Shown here: positions 36,955-49,513 of the stretch, piece after piece
How the letters are laid out: every line of letters starts with the position of its first letter
How positions within the stretch are numbered: the first letter of the stretch is position 1
Assembly: GCA_051294375.1 (NCBI GenBank)
Contig: CM119266.1
Span: 4,032,420 to 4,096,419, forward strand
Length of the DNA stretch: 64,000 nucleotides
Direction: 5' to 3'
From: Paraspadella gotoi
Taxonomy: Eukaryota; Chaetognatha
Program-made: the position numbers and the translations under genes
The notes under the pieces: generated by a model
Databases searched by the model: none
What the model saw: only the letters and a program-made list of their open reading frames with translations
Told to the model about the DNA's origin: nothing

Positions 36955-37080
36955 AAAAAATGATGCAATTTTAAAAAATTATGCAAGTTAAAAAAATGAT
37001 GCAAGTTGACAACAATGATACAAATGAAAAAATGATGCCATTTGAAAAATTTATGCAAGTTGAAAAAATTTAATCCCTTG
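36955..37080. repeat. Degenerate ~20-bp tandem repeat
   Basis: Units resembling (AAAAAATGATGCAAGTTG)n recur five to six times with substitutions (GATGCAATTTT, TTATGCAAGTT, GATGCAAGTTG, GATACAAATG, GATGCCATTTG, TTATGCAAGTTG). Confidence 0.7.
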
Positions 37081-37589
37081 CAAGCGATTTACATGTATTG
37101 GTGCAGCCATTGGTTTGGTATGGTAAGATCAGTTAGGATCACAAATTGAATAAATTATCGTCATTTATCATTTGATTAGCTGATTGCCGCTTAATTATCG
37201 TAGGCAGATCCGACATTGTTTGCTCAAACTTTTTTTTAAATCTACATATTGTACACATCATATAATAGATTTTGATTAAAAGAAATGTTATTGTGCCACA
37301 ATAAAAATGGTATTTTGTTTTTTCTATTTTTGAAAAATCCTCTCATTCAAAATAATAGGTACTAGTTGTAAATGCAAATGAACCATAATTGATTTTTTTA
37401 TTTCTACAAGGGTGATGATTTTTTACAGAAATTTATAGAGAAATTTTACTATTATATTTCTTAAAATTTTTCAGCGATTAATCTAAAACAAGTTCATGAA
37501 GATAATCCAAAATTTGGTACAGTCTAATACCACCCTGACACTCGGTGGGAGAAGTTATGTCCTAATTCGTTAGCGGCGCAAGGTTGAGC

Positions 37590-37636
<47 letters not shown>

Positions 37637-37810
37637 GTAACGGGCAGATTACTGTCCTCCAAACCAGTTGGACCACGACCATTTCGTGTTAGAATATCAG
37701 TTGATCGGATAGTTATCGTTACATAATTGCCGCGATAAAATTTGCAAATAATTTGGTAGAGTCGTAACTGTGAGTGTGTGTATGTCTCTCTCTCTCTCTC
37801 TCTCTTTGCT
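37590..37810. repeat. (CT)n microsatellites
   Basis: CT runs at about 37590-37633 and 37783-37806, flanking unique sequence without a gene. Confidence 0.9.
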
Positions 37811-38324
37811 CTCACTCTTTCTCTCTTTTGATCGACGCGGCAAGGCATCACTCAAGGAAGTTTTTAGGTCAGTCAGTCAATCCATTTAATCTCAGTGATA
37901 TTATGATTTGAAAAAAAAATTAAATAGTTTATTTTAATTTTAATTAAAAGGACTAGTTTTTTAAATAGAAAAACAAAATGATATTAGTTGAAAAAAACAT
38001 CCACAGATTGAAAAAATTCTAGGATGTTAAAAACAATGGTTATTAAAAAAGAGTTAAACATTAATAACTAATAATTAATAAAAATATAAAAAAAAACATT
38101 ATCATTAAAAACGAAACGAAAATCAATTTAACATCAAGTCATATTTGCAATAATTAATATTCTTTTAAAAATCTTTAAAATATCTATAAAAACATCTATA
38201 AGCTATTAGTTTAAAAACTAATCATATTTCAAGAAAATTATTTGAGTGTTAATCGTGATGAATGCACGCCGCATGTTTGTCACTTGTTTTCTTTTTTTTT
38301 TTTTCAAGAGTCTTTGCCGTTTGT

Positions 38325-38329
38325 GGACA

Positions 38330-38362
<33 letters not shown>
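38325..38362. repeat. (ACG)n trinucleotide repeat
   Basis: About eleven ACG/GAC triplets. The poly-Asp or poly-Val reading frames across it are repeat-driven and not supported as genes. Confidence 0.9.
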
Positions 38363-38367
<5 letters not shown>

Positions 38368-38604
38368 TTTGACGTTTATCACGATATAAATTTCATACTT
38401 AGAATGATTTATCTTCCTTTCGTCCCTCCTAAATCCCACAAATCGTCTGAGGCAAAACGCGGTAGGTGAATAAACCGAAAGTCTCTCTCTCACTATCTCA
38501 CTCTCACTGTCTCACTCTCTCTCTCACTCACTCCCCATCAGTTCGATACGAGTTGAAACATCTCGATTTTCGACGAGAGGGTTGGGGTGGTGAAGGGGGA
38601 GAGG

Positions 38605-38629
38605 NNNNNNNNNNNNNNNNNNNNNNNNN
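38605..38629. other. 25-N assembly gap with duplicated flank
   Basis: Exactly 25 N. GTTGGGGTGGTGAAGGGG occurs on both sides, ending just before the gap (38581-38598) and again near 38680-38697. Confidence 0.95.
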
Positions 38630-38998
38630 ATTGGTATGGTTTAGGAGAGGTGGTCTGGTGATGTTAAGGCGGGTGAGGGTTGGGGTGGTGAAGGGGCAGA
38701 GAGAGAAAAGGGTCTGGAAGAGTAGACGGCTTGGTGGTCAAGACTAGAGAAGCTATAGTTGATCTAAAGGGGATTTCAAATAATATACTATATATACTTA
38801 CGTAAGCTATACTAGAATAATACTAGGAATAACTTTGAACAATTGTGGTCAGATGAATGAATGTGAATGAATTGAATGAATCAATTCATCGAAAGACGAG
38901 TTCGTGTAATTTGCAATTTTATTATAAGGAGAGAACGAGAAGATTTTTTAAAAGTTGCCTGCGCGAGACATTTAATCCACTATAACAAAAGATTCTTC

Positions 38999-39071
38999 TT
39001 CTCTCTCTTCTCTCTCTCTCTCTCTTCTCTCTCTCTCTTCTCCTCTCTCTCTCTCTCTCTCGCTCTCTCTT
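38999..39071. repeat. (TC)n-rich tract
   Basis: Imperfect TC repeat with TTCTC interruptions. Confidence 0.9.
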
Positions 39072-39204
39072 TTATAAGTTCAAATTTTCTCGTAATGTGG
39101 ATGAGAAAATTTAAAAAAATATGTGAAGGATTTAAGAATTTTACCCTACCATATCAACTTACGCTGTGGTAAATTTTTAAAGCCATGTACTGAATGATGT
39201 AAAG

Positions 39205-39238
39205 CAGGTGCCAAATTCATGAAGAAAATTGGCACCTG
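39205..39238. repeat. Short perfect inverted repeat
   Basis: CAGGTGCCAA (39205-39214) and TTGGCACCTG (39229-39238) are exact reverse complements around a 14-base spacer. The spacer itself is partly complementary (AATT...AATT). Confidence 0.8.
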
Positions 39239-39639
39239 TTGAAGCAAATTGCGCAATCTCTATTACGCTAGTTTCGGCACGCCGCATGATATTTAAAATG
39301 TTAACTATTGTTTGAAATGAATTCTTTTGCCAGGAGCTGATCCGTTAATAACGAATTGTTTTTTTAAATTGTTATTGGTATTCAAGTGTTTAACAAGTTG
39401 TTTAACATCATTTCAGTCTTATTTTCATTGGAAGGACAAAGATTACAGAAAAAAATTGTATCTTATTCAAGGTTCGAGGTTCAGGGTTCAAGGTTCAAGG
39501 TTCAGGGTTCATATTTCGGAAACAAAAGGCGACGAGACTTGATTCGTCTTTTTCCTGCCACCGAACTGAGGAAATTACGAAAACGAGAAAATCTTTATTC
39601 GAGATGAAAAATGAGTTTTAATTGATAATAAGAATCTCG

Positions 39640-39640
39640 A

Positions 39641-39672
<32 letters not shown>

Positions 39673-39682
39673 TCCGTTGTCA
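39640..39682. repeat. (CGT)n trinucleotide repeat
   Basis: About eleven perfect CGT/GTC triplets starting after GAGCGTCG. Confidence 0.9.
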
Positions 39683-40485
39683 ACGATGAAGTCGAAGGCT
39701 GAAAAATGACAACGAAAGAGAAATGACGGAAGTCGAGTCGCGAAAACAGAATCTTCTAACCTTCGAGAAAAATTGAAGAAAAAAAAAAGGAAGATGGATT
39801 CAAAAATGTTGCGCTGCGTATGAATATTAATATAAATATAAATTAGAGTATCTTTTTAATTTTAATAATAAATAGATAAGTTTTGAATAAATTTTACTGA
39901 TTTTATAAATATTAAAAATTTTGATTGAATTATTTTTTAAAAATATTATTACAAATTAAAAAAAGATCAGTTTAATAAAAAATATATATATATATACACA
40001 AGACCGACCGACCAAAAAGTGACTGATAGTGTTACTCCCTGAGAACTTGCGCAACTTAAAATTATCTTGACCTGCACCTGTCGTCAGGCGCTCATCCTCA
40101 GACCCTCTTTCAGAGACAGGTGGAGACAAATTTAAGAATTTAAATCCGATCAAATAATTTAAATTATGATTTAACTTTCGAAATATTGTCCTCAGACTTG
40201 TATGGTACCGGTGGTATAATCTACCATGTACTATTAATTAAAAATTCCGTTTAGCGCCCGCGCAATTAAAAACTTAACCACAGCTCGTATATAAATTATA
40301 TTCTTTCGCTCAATTCATTAAAGAAACCACATAATTTACAGAGTGTAACCTTTAAAACGGCGTGTCTCGAGGCGAGTGTCTCTCCTTCTCTCTCTCTCTC
40401 GCGGTCGGGATTCATTTTGTCGCTTTAATCGGGTTCATCGGTGCGCGCCTTTCCTTTCATCTGTAAACGATTAATGGTGGAACGA

Positions 40486-40510
40486 NNNNNNNNNNNNNNN
40501 NNNNNNNNNN
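40486..40510. other. 25-N assembly gap
   Basis: Exactly 25 N, followed by GA-rich low-complexity sequence to about 40610. Confidence 0.95.
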
Positions 40511-41034
40511 CGAGAAGAGGAGAGGGAGAGAAGAGACGAGAGTATGAGGCAGGAGAGAGAGAGGGAGACAGGGAGAGAGAGGGAGAGGAGATGGAGAGAG
40601 AGAGTGAGAGGAGGACAGAACGACCACAATGACAGAAAGTCGATTCGCAATTTTTTTCGAGGACGAAACAGAAGGAAGCTAGAATACATGACATCATGAC
40701 ATCGATCAGATGGTCCATAGCGAGGGAAACATTTGAAAATTGGATATATGGATGGCGTTCTCTCTTTCTCTCTACTCTATCTCTTCTATCTCTCTTCTCT
40801 CTCTCTCTCTCTCTCTCTCTTCTCATCTCTTCTCGGCCACCGCTCGTCTCTCTCTCTACGTGCTTTCTTGATGCTGTAAGCTGTCTATAAATCCTATACC
40901 GTTTTTAAGTTTTTCTCTCCCAATTCAGAATATCATGTTTTGATAGATTTCAAAATATGATTAATAGCTAGTTAGTTCATGTACCTCAATAGTTAAGCGT
41001 TTCCTAAGTGATTAGTATTAAATTGTATACGAAT

Positions 41035-43045
41035 TAGGTTTTGACTATCCCATCTTTGTACTTATGTACGAGAACGCTTCTTTCCGGACCTCTTCATTCG
41101 CGAAGCCTTTTTGCTCTTTCTCCTCTCCTCTCTTCTCTTTTCTCTCTCCTCTCTCTCTTCTTTCTTCTCTCTTCTCTCTCGTCGTGTCGTCGATTCAAAT
41201 CGCGTTATTACGGTGGCCCCCCGGCGGCGGATCGGGGCGGCCGGCGGCGTTTAGGCGGGCACCGGATCGAGCGGCGGAGCGGCGAGAGTTAAATTCAGAG
41301 GCAAATGGGAAGAATCGATTATGTTTCGGCTTTCGTCGCCGCCTGTGGGCAAAGGGCAAGTGTCGGCAGGGCAAAGGACAAAGGATAAATTAAAATGACA
41401 GACATTTTGGAGAATTTTAATTTTTTGATTAACGAAATGATGTCTAGTGATTTTTTTTTATTGTGATTAAGATTTGATTAGGTTTTAAATATTTTTTGGG
41501 GAAGTAATAGTTGGATGTATCGCTTTTTATTATATGCCTTTCCCAACGGGAAACTTATCTGTTATTAATGTTCGCAGAGGAACGTTTATGTATAAAGGAA
41601 CATCTTTCCAAATTCCCTAAAGATGTTGTAATGTCTGGTTGGCCGCGCGTTGTATTTGCGTTTGGTTTTGAATCTTGCAAGGACGTTATTAATTATCCGT
41701 TTCGATTGATTTGAGTTGATGATTATTGTGATTTATGAGTTTATTCTACTTTTTCGTGCATTTTCTTTTTGATGACTATATATAGCAAGGAGGGTAGCCT
41801 GTTGTACCGGTGCGCGGGTATCTCACAACTGAGGTAGGCTGCCGACCCTGTACTGCTCCTTGTCTGGTGTTTCCTGCACGTACATTGTAAGCCCAGACGG
41901 GTTACCAGGATTGAAACCGGAGACGGAACTGGAATGAGATGAGTTTCGCTTCCATTGGACGTGGCTGAGGACGACAGGCGCTGAGGCAGCTTTAAGTTTG
42001 TGCCGTCCCGACTTCTCCAGGGCCTCAATCCTGAGGAGATGTCTGGAGAAGGTTTGGAGATCTCATTGCATGGGTGATCGCGAGAGCGAGCGAGTCATGG
42101 AGTTTACGAAAGTTAGGGCATAGGCGTGTATATACCCTAAACGCGACGTTAAGCGTGGAGCCGGTGCGCAGCTGTTGCGTGTTCGAGGTAGGCTCCACTA
42201 TTATGGCCACGGCGAGGATAGTGATGATCCCTGCGCGCGGTGGTTCAATGGCTAGGGTGCGGCCTCAGTGCTGCCTCCCTGTCACTGGCTTTGATACCGG
42301 GCGTCACTTTAGCCAGGGGATACCAGGGATTAACCGGACGCGACGGATGAATGGATGATTAGCTGCTAGCCATTGACGAGTGATGCGACAGCGTGGGCGC
42401 TTTAGTCTTCTTGCACAATTTAGGTTATCTCCTTTCTTCGCCCCCCTTTGATGGCTTATAAAATTTTTGGATTTCTTATTTTAAAGCGCATTTTCTTTTT
42501 ATTCTGATTTATGTTATTATATATTTTTATTTTTAATGTATTTTATTTTATTTAGGAGTGGGGGGGTTAAGCAACGTAGAGTGTCCAATGTATATATTTT
42601 TATTTTCGGTTATCAGTTATGAATATAAAATTTTTGAGTCTTCGCCATTTTTCTTCTCTTTATCACGTTATCCAAAATTTTTTCAACCGCTCTTCTTTTT
42701 ATTTTGTGGCCGATAATATTACTAATTATGCAATAAATAGTTTTTTGCTTTCTTATAAGACTATGATTATTGATTGTGTATTGTACTATATTTTTATTTT
42801 CTTGTTTTCTCTTTTCGTCATTTGTTTCCCTTTATAGGTCAATTTGTTTTGTTCATTTATTTTTTGAAATTTTCGTTTTTTCTTTTTTTTCTTTGTTATT
42901 TTCTCTTTTTTTCTCCTTCCTTATTTTGTTTTTTTTTTTCTGTGCTCTTTTTTTATCCCCATTTTCCATCAAAAATCTGGGATCAACTTTTTTTGACGCT
43001 CTTGTCTTCGGGCGGGATTTCGATCTCTCTCTGGGCGCAGAGTTA
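41035..43045. repeat. Near-duplicate block A1
   Basis: About 2 kb whose content recurs in the same order at 43070-45440. Shared landmarks: the segment starting CATCTTTGTACTT...AACGCTTCTTTC; GAGAGTTAA...GGGAAGAATCGATTA; GGGCAAAGG; GAAGTAATAGTT; the SINE-like units; and TTTTTGACGCTCTTG. The copies differ mainly by single-base insertions and deletions. No gene is supported. Confidence 0.8.
41795..42350 (-). mobile_element. SINE family 2 sequences in block A1
   Basis: Carries GGGTATCTCACAACTG..., ACCAGGATTGAAACCGGAGACGG and GCTGAGGACGACAGGCGCTGAGGCAGCTTTAAG, plus a second partial unit (42230-42350) with GATACCAGGGATTAACCGGACG. On the minus strand these give tRNA-like B-box-type sequence (compare GGGTTTTCAATCCCTGGGG in block A2). 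Confidence 0.55.
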
Positions 43046-43137
43046 AGACGCGTTTCCTAAAAAGTATTAGTATTAAAATTGATACGAAATTAGGTTTGAC
43101 TCACATCTTTGTACTTTATACAGAACGCTTCTTTCGG

Positions 43138-43351
43138 NNNNNNNNNNNNNNNNNNNNNNNNNNNNNNNNNNNNNNNNNNNNNNNNNNNNNNNNNNNNNNN
43201 NNNNNNNNNNNNNNNNNNNNNNNNNNNNNNNNNNNNNNNNNNNNNNNNNNNNNNNNNNNNNNNNNNNNNNNNNNNNNNNNNNNNNNNNNNNNNNNNNNNN
43301 NNNNNNNNNNNNNNNNNNNNNNNNNNNNNNNNNNNNNNNNNNNNNNNNNNN
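43138..43351. other. Assembly gap (214 N)
   Basis: Run of N. Reading frames crossing it are meaningless. Confidence 0.99.
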
Positions 43352-43957
43352 CGGCGGGCGGCCGAGAGTTAATTCGAGGACAATGGGAAGAATCGATTAA
43401 TGATTTCGGCTTCGTCGCCGCCTGTCGGGCAAAAGGGCAACGCCTGTCGGGCAAAAGGGCAAAGGGACAAAAGGACAAAATTAAAATGACAAAGAAACAT
43501 TTTTGAGAATTTTAAATTTTTGGATTTAACGAGAAATGAAGTCTAGTGATTTTTTTGTTATTGTGATTAGATTTGATTAGGTTTTAACATATTTTTTGTT
43601 AGAAGTAATAGTTTGTATCGATTTTAATTATATGCCTAATTCAAACAGGGAAACAATTATCCGTGTTATAATTTCAAACGAGGAAACGTTTATGTTTAAA
43701 GGCAAACATCACTTTCAAAATTTCACCCTAAGAAATAGTTGTAACTTGAACATCTGTGTTGCGGACCGCGCGAATTCCGCGTATTGGGCTTTGGCTTTTT
43801 AGGAATCTTGCAGAAAGGGAACGGGTATTAATATCCAGTTTTCGGTTGATTGGATTTGAATTGATTGAAAAATTTTGATTAGATTTATTGATTTTAGTTG
43901 ATTTATTATATTTATTCGTGCTTTTCTTTTCTGATGATTGTATCGGCAACGAGAGGA

Positions 43958-44215
43958 TGCCGTGTGATACCCGGGGGCGCGGGGCTATCTCACCAACTGG
44001 CGTGAGGGTGCGGGACCCTCAGATGACTGCCTCCTGTCACTGGCGATGTTTATACCGGCACCGTTTCACCAGTTAAGCCAGAAACCGGGATACCCAGGCA
44101 TTGAACACGGGACGCACGGATTGGATGAGATGATTTAGCACTGGCTCAGCATCTGAGACGACGGCTGAGGACGATGACAGCAGTGGAGGCAGCTTTAAGT
44201 CTTGCTGCCACGGAT
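43958..44215 (-). mobile_element. SINE family 2, unit 1
   Basis: Unit bounded by GATACCCGGGGGCGCGG... and ...GGAGGCAGCTTTAAGTC. On the minus strand it has CATCTCATCCAATCCGTGCG followed by TCCCGTGTTCAATGCCTGGG, a tRNA-like region with a B box. It repeats about 510 bp downstream. Confidence 0.6.
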
Positions 44216-44465
44216 CCCCCCACCAGACTATCTCCACAGGGCCTCAATTCCTGAAGGAGATGTCATGAGTGAGAGGTTTCTGATCCATTATGCCATAGTG
44301 TGAGCACGAGCGAGCGAGTTCGGTAGCCTGTTACCAGAGAAAGTAGGGATAGGCGTGCATAGCATACCCTTAAGCGACGTTAAGCGCTGGGCGCAAACGC
44401 GTGCGCAGCCGGATTGCGTGTTCGCAGAGTAGGGCCTCACCACGATATGGCACCGGAGAAGGATA

Positions 44466-44735
44466 GCCTGTTTTAGATACCCGTGGCGCGCGGAGGGGTA
44501 TCTCATCCAAACTGGCGTAAGGGCTGCAGGGCGACCTCCGAGTGACTGCCTCCTGTCACCTGGCATGTTTATACCGGCACCGTCACATTTAACGCCATTA
44601 ACCGGGATACCCCAGGGATTGAAAACCCGGGTACGCCACGGATGGACTGAGATGACTTTAGCCTGCCCCTCAGCCATTGAGACGAGTCTGAGGACCGGAC
44701 AGCAGTGAGGCAGCTTTAAGTCTTTGGCTGCCACA
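44466..44735 (-). mobile_element. SINE family 2, unit 2
   Basis: Same order of blocks as 43958-44215: GATACCCGTGGCGCGC, ATCTCATCCAAACTGGCGTAAGG, GTGACTGCCTCCTGTCACC, TTTATACCGGCACCG, a gggattgaaaacccggg B-box region on the minus strand, and GTGAGGCAGCTTTAAGTC. Confidence 0.6.
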
Positions 44736-45768
44736 AATATTACGTTTAATCTCCTCTATCTTCGGTTTGATGGCTATAATAATTTTTTGGACATTCTCTT
44801 TTTAAAAGCTCCATGAATTCTTTTCCTTAATTTCCTGAATTGATTTTAAATTTATAATATACTTTTTTATTTTTTTAATGTTTTATTAAATTTTTAAATT
44901 AAGACGACCAGAGTAGGGGGGGGTTCAAGCAAACGAATAGATTAGTCGAAATTGTATGAATATAATTTATTAATTTATCGGTTAATCAGTTAATGATATA
45001 AAATTTTTGAGTCATTCGCCATTTTCTTTCTCCTTTTTATCACGTTAATCCAAAAAATTTTTTCAACGCTCTTCTTTTTATTTAGTTCGAAATTAATAAA
45101 TTAATACAATTATTACAATAAATAAGCTTTTTTGCTCTTACCTTATAGACAGACTATGATTATCTGATTGTGTATTTGTTATAATTTCCTTATTTTTCTT
45201 GTTTTCTTTTTCGTCACTTTGTTTCCCTTTTAGGTCAATTTGTCTTTGTTCGATTTATCTATTTTGAATTTTCGGTTTTTATCTTTTTATTTTCTTTGTC
45301 TATTTTCTCTTTTTTTTTCTCCTTCCCTTTTCTATTTTGTCTTTTTTTTCTGTCCTCTCTTTTTCTATCCCCGAATTTCTCCATCAAAAAAAATCCTGGG
45401 ATCAACTTTTTTTTGACGCTCTGATCTTCCCGGCGGATTTCGCTTCAGGTGCGAATTAATAAATTAATCAAACACAATTTAAAAATTAAAACGACTTTAA
45501 AACGAAATTTGTTACTTACTTGAATGATTGCCAAAAAGAATATAGTAAAATTTTAGGATTATTTCTCTAAAAATAAGAAGAAAAGAATCGATCGTTTAAT
45601 TTTTTTTTTTGGTATAAAATTTGTTTTTATGACTTTTCGAGTTGACGTTTCCTAAAATAGCAGAAAACTTTTTCAAATTATTCTCACCTGACTCAAATCA
45701 TTATTACTCAACTCGAAACTATGTCAAATTATATTTCTTTTTTCTTACAAAAAATGTCGTTAAATTAT

Positions 45769-46026
45769 NNNNNNNNNNNNNNNNNNNNNNNNNNNNNNNN
45801 NNNNNNNNNNNNNNNNNNNNNNNNNNNNNNNNNNNNNNNNNNNNNNNNNNNNNNNNNNNNNNNNNNNNNNNNNNNNNNNNNNNNNNNNNNNNNNNNNNNN
45901 NNNNNNNNNNNNNNNNNNNNNNNNNNNNNNNNNNNNNNNNNNNNNNNNNNNNNNNNNNNNNNNNNNNNNNNNNNNNNNNNNNNNNNNNNNNNNNNNNNNN
46001 NNNNNNNNNNNNNNNNNNNNNNNNNN
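45769..46026. other. Assembly gap (258 N)
   Basis: Run of N followed directly by a (GTC)n trinucleotide repeat (46027-46056). The gap probably reflects that repeat. Confidence 0.99.
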
Positions 46027-46057
<31 letters not shown>

Positions 46058-46564
46058 TCCGCCCCCGCGCCGTCGCTTGACTGGATACCGCCGGATCTTT
46101 CTTTTTTCTTTCTTTCTTTCTCTTTCTTTCTTTTTTTTTTCAGAAAAACATCGACTGGACGTGACGTTTGGATTTTTCCTCAGTTTAAAAAAAAAAACTC
46201 CGATGTAAAGTTTATTTTCCTTTCGCGAGGGAAGAAACAATAATAACGAAAAAAATAAAAGAAAAAAAAAATTTGGTTTTAAAAAAAGTTTTGATTAAAT
46301 GAAATAATTTTTTTTGAAAGGCTATTGACGCATCTAATATTCAAGTCCGAGAAACTCCGGTTGGAAGAGTCAACGTCTGTAAAGTTTACAAAATCATCTT
46401 ATATTTATTTTTGGAGGGAATTTTCATTTCTCTTTTACTAATTTTTTCATCCTTTTTCCTTCGTATCTACGAATATAATTAAATTTAATTAAAGGATATT
46501 TAAAAAAAAATAAACCAAACAAAAAAATGCAACATAGACGTCGCGAATAAAAAAAAACCCAGCG

Positions 46565-46794
46565 NNNNNNNNNNNNNNNNNNNNNNNNNNNNNNNNNNNN
46601 NNNNNNNNNNNNNNNNNNNNNNNNNNNNNNNNNNNNNNNNNNNNNNNNNNNNNNNNNNNNNNNNNNNNNNNNNNNNNNNNNNNNNNNNNNNNNNNNNNNN
46701 NNNNNNNNNNNNNNNNNNNNNNNNNNNNNNNNNNNNNNNNNNNNNNNNNNNNNNNNNNNNNNNNNNNNNNNNNNNNNNNNNNNNNNNNNNNNNN
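46565..46794. other. Assembly gap (230 N)
   Basis: Run of N in AT-rich gene-free sequence. Confidence 0.99.
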
Positions 46795-46924
46795 ATACTA
46801 ATAAGTTTAATGACTAATTCAATTCGATGAAAAGAAAGAAATATAAAATTCTGTCTTGGATTTCGTTTCTTCATCGATGCGATTGCAAACCACAACGAAA
46901 CTAAATAATAAATAAATAAATAAT

Positions 46925-47150
46925 NNNNNNNNNNNNNNNNNNNNNNNNNNNNNNNNNNNNNNNNNNNNNNNNNNNNNNNNNNNNNNNNNNNNNNNNNNNN
47001 NNNNNNNNNNNNNNNNNNNNNNNNNNNNNNNNNNNNNNNNNNNNNNNNNNNNNNNNNNNNNNNNNNNNNNNNNNNNNNNNNNNNNNNNNNNNNNNNNNNN
47101 NNNNNNNNNNNNNNNNNNNNNNNNNNNNNNNNNNNNNNNNNNNNNNNNNN
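46925..47150. other. Assembly gap (226 N)
   Basis: Run of N next to an AATA repeat (46904-46924). Confidence 0.99.
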
Positions 47151-48398
47151 ATTTTTTGGGGGAAATGGTCTGTTTTTGAGATGGAGTTTTACGATGCGCC
47201 TCCCCTCGTGACGCCACTGACGCCTCCCTTCAGAGCTTCGATCCTAATGCGATTTTAATGAGACGAACAACGCGTTTAGTGTCTCCCCTTCAGACGATGA
47301 ATCAATTCCGCCATGAAAACTTTTTTTTTAAGTCGCGGCGCGAGTTTATAGTAAAAATGATATATATTCGAAAATATTCATGTTTATTCCCTTCATCTTT
47401 ACTTAAAAATAAATAGTACATGTATATTTATGCTTACTTTTGAAAAAAATAATATGCAAATTAAGTTTGAAATGAGACACATGAAAAACAAGTGATTAAT
47501 CCAACAAATTATTCGCTCAGGTTAAAAAGTGAAAGTGAATAAAGGAAAATAATGTCTGCATTTATGCTTTTAAATTCGCGCCATGTCACTATGTCTCTCA
47601 ATTTAAAAAAAACATACTTTCAACGTGAGTAAACATGAAGGGGAGAGAAAGAAGGAAATAAAGATGTGACGATCGAATAAAAATAAAATGAAATGAAAAA
47701 GGATGAGAAATTCAAAGTGTGAGGGAATGCGAGAGATGAAGAACGAGTGAGACTTTGTGAATTCGATTAAAAAGAAAACTTAAGTGAACCTAAAAGTGAA
47801 GGGATGTGTTTCACATAGCTTCTTATATTTCCATCCCAATGCGACCTTGCCATGCCATGCCATGCTAATGCGATCTTGTTAAAAATAGACCAACTTAGCC
47901 TCCTCAAAGTCAGGAGCTTTACGGCTTTAATTAATAATTATTAATCATTTATAATCATTAATCAATTATTACATTGGTTGTATCAATTTCATGCGTTTTA
48001 TATTATTTTTTTCTTGTAATGTGAAAACCTACCTCTCTTACAAATTTATCACGCCTTAAAGCCACACCAAAATAATATATAAAGTGGCAAGGAATTTCTG
48101 CTCCAATTTTCATTCGCGAAAGATCGAGAGATGCAAGAGACTGAACGTCGTGCAAGAGGGAGACGTAACCGCAACTACGAATCAATTATCGAATCCACAA
48201 AAGAAAAAAGAAATTGCGAAACGAAAACAAACACTCGTCATTCTTTGAAAGATTTTTCAATTCCTGTTCGCCACGCCCCCTTTTCAATCGCGCTCTCCGA
48301 TTGGTCGACAAGAGAAATGTCTTGATCTCCGATTGGTCGAAGAAAGCGGCGGGCGAATTTGAATGAAGCGCCCGAGAAAATAAAGTTAAATTCATACA
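47151..48398. other. Gene-free unique stretch
   Basis: AT-rich unique sequence with no supported exon. It includes a short CATGC repeat (47849-47865) and a near-direct repeat around CTCCGATTGGTCGA (48294-48345). Confidence 0.45.
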
Positions 48399-48407
48399 CT
48401 CTCTCTC

Positions 48408-48489
<82 letters not shown>
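48399..48489. repeat. (CT)n microsatellite, ~90 bp
   Basis: Nearly perfect CT run with one CCCT interruption. Confidence 0.98.
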
Positions 48490-48493
<4 letters not shown>

Positions 48494-48567
48494 CCGCCTT
48501 TTGTCTTTTGTTTCCGCGAAGAGAAAACAGACGTCACTTTTCTATCGACCTTACCTTTCTCGCTCGC

Positions 48568-48775
48568 TACAACAACAACAACAACAACAATAATAATAAC
48601 AACAACAACTGGAACAATATCATCAGCTGTATCAGCAGCAGCAAAAGCAGTAGCAGCAATAAAACCTGCAGCAGGAGCAGCAGCAATCAAACCTGCAGCA
48701 GGAGCAGCAGCTTTGTCATTCGTGTCTCCCAACTTTTTTTGTGGGCAGAGATGACGTCATATTCGTCGCCATCTA

Positions 48776-48821
<46 letters not shown>

Positions 48822-48830
48822 CGTAGTAGT
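48568..48830. repeat. Cluster of trinucleotide repeats (ACA, GCA, CGT)
   Basis: A CAA/AAT run (48568-48608), imperfect GCAGCAG runs containing two copies of a roughly 30-bp unit (AAACCTGCAGCAGGAGCAGC), and a (CGT)n run at 48776-48821. The long Ala/Asn reading frames here are repeat-driven. Confidence 0.8.
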
Positions 48831-48919
48831 GCCGTCACAAAACCAGTTAAAAAAACCAGCGGGTGGCGCCGCCTCTCGCCGCTTTCGAACAACGACGCAA
48901 ATTGTCTTTTTTATTCTGG

Positions 48920-48920
<1 letters not shown>

Positions 48921-48984
<64 letters not shown>
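48921..48984. repeat. (GA)n microsatellite
   Basis: Perfect GA run of about 64 bp. Confidence 0.98.
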
Positions 48985-48989
<5 letters not shown>

Positions 48990-49475
48990 TTAGCAAATGT
49001 TTCGTAATCTTTTTTTTGGGGAGATTAAAGAGGACGAATTATTGTCTTCGACTTTTAAGAGAAATTATCTTTGGGGGAGAAAAGTTTGCAGGTTTTTGTC
49101 GTCGTCGTCGTCGTTTTTTTCGATTGGTTTCTTATTTTAAATTCAGTATAGCGGTACGAGACTTTTAAACCGGAGTGATATAAAAGAAGTATGTTTATTT
49201 TTTTTTAAAAGTAACAGATTTTCGAAAAAAAAAATCAATAGAGCGTTTTAAATCTTTAAAAACGTTTATGACGAAAAGGAAATGAAAAGAATAAACGATT
49301 GAGAATTGATGACGGTTACGATATCCCTTGACTCGGCCGCTATTGCATCCATGCATCAGTGTCCATCCTTCTGCAGTCGATGAATTAGTTTAGATCCTTT
49401 GATTTATCGATTGCAATTTCCAAGATTCGCGATCTTCGAATTGCGTTGGGCGCGTCACCATCTCAGTTCGATGAA

Positions 49476-49512
<37 letters not shown>

Positions 49513-49513
49513 T
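49476..49513. repeat. (ACG)n trinucleotide repeat
   Basis: About twelve perfect GAC/ACG triplets. Confidence 0.95.

Larger units (their letters stand above)
43070..45440. repeat. Near-duplicate block A2
   Basis: Second, longer version of block A1, interrupted by a 214-N gap. It is richer in duplicated single bases and small insertions. Contains two full family-2 SINE-like units where A1 has one and a partial. Confidence 0.8.

Noticed and set aside
41035-45440. Recent segmental duplication
   Set aside because: The indel-dominated differences and the adjoining gap fit assembly error better than biological divergence, though I cannot exclude a true duplication.
48238-48754. Long reading frames rich in SLSLSL, RERERE or poly-Val/Asp across CT/GA and CGT runs
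   Set aside because: The same is true of every GA/CT array in the window. Dinucleotide repeats lack stop codons, so open frames are automatic. No domain or splice context.
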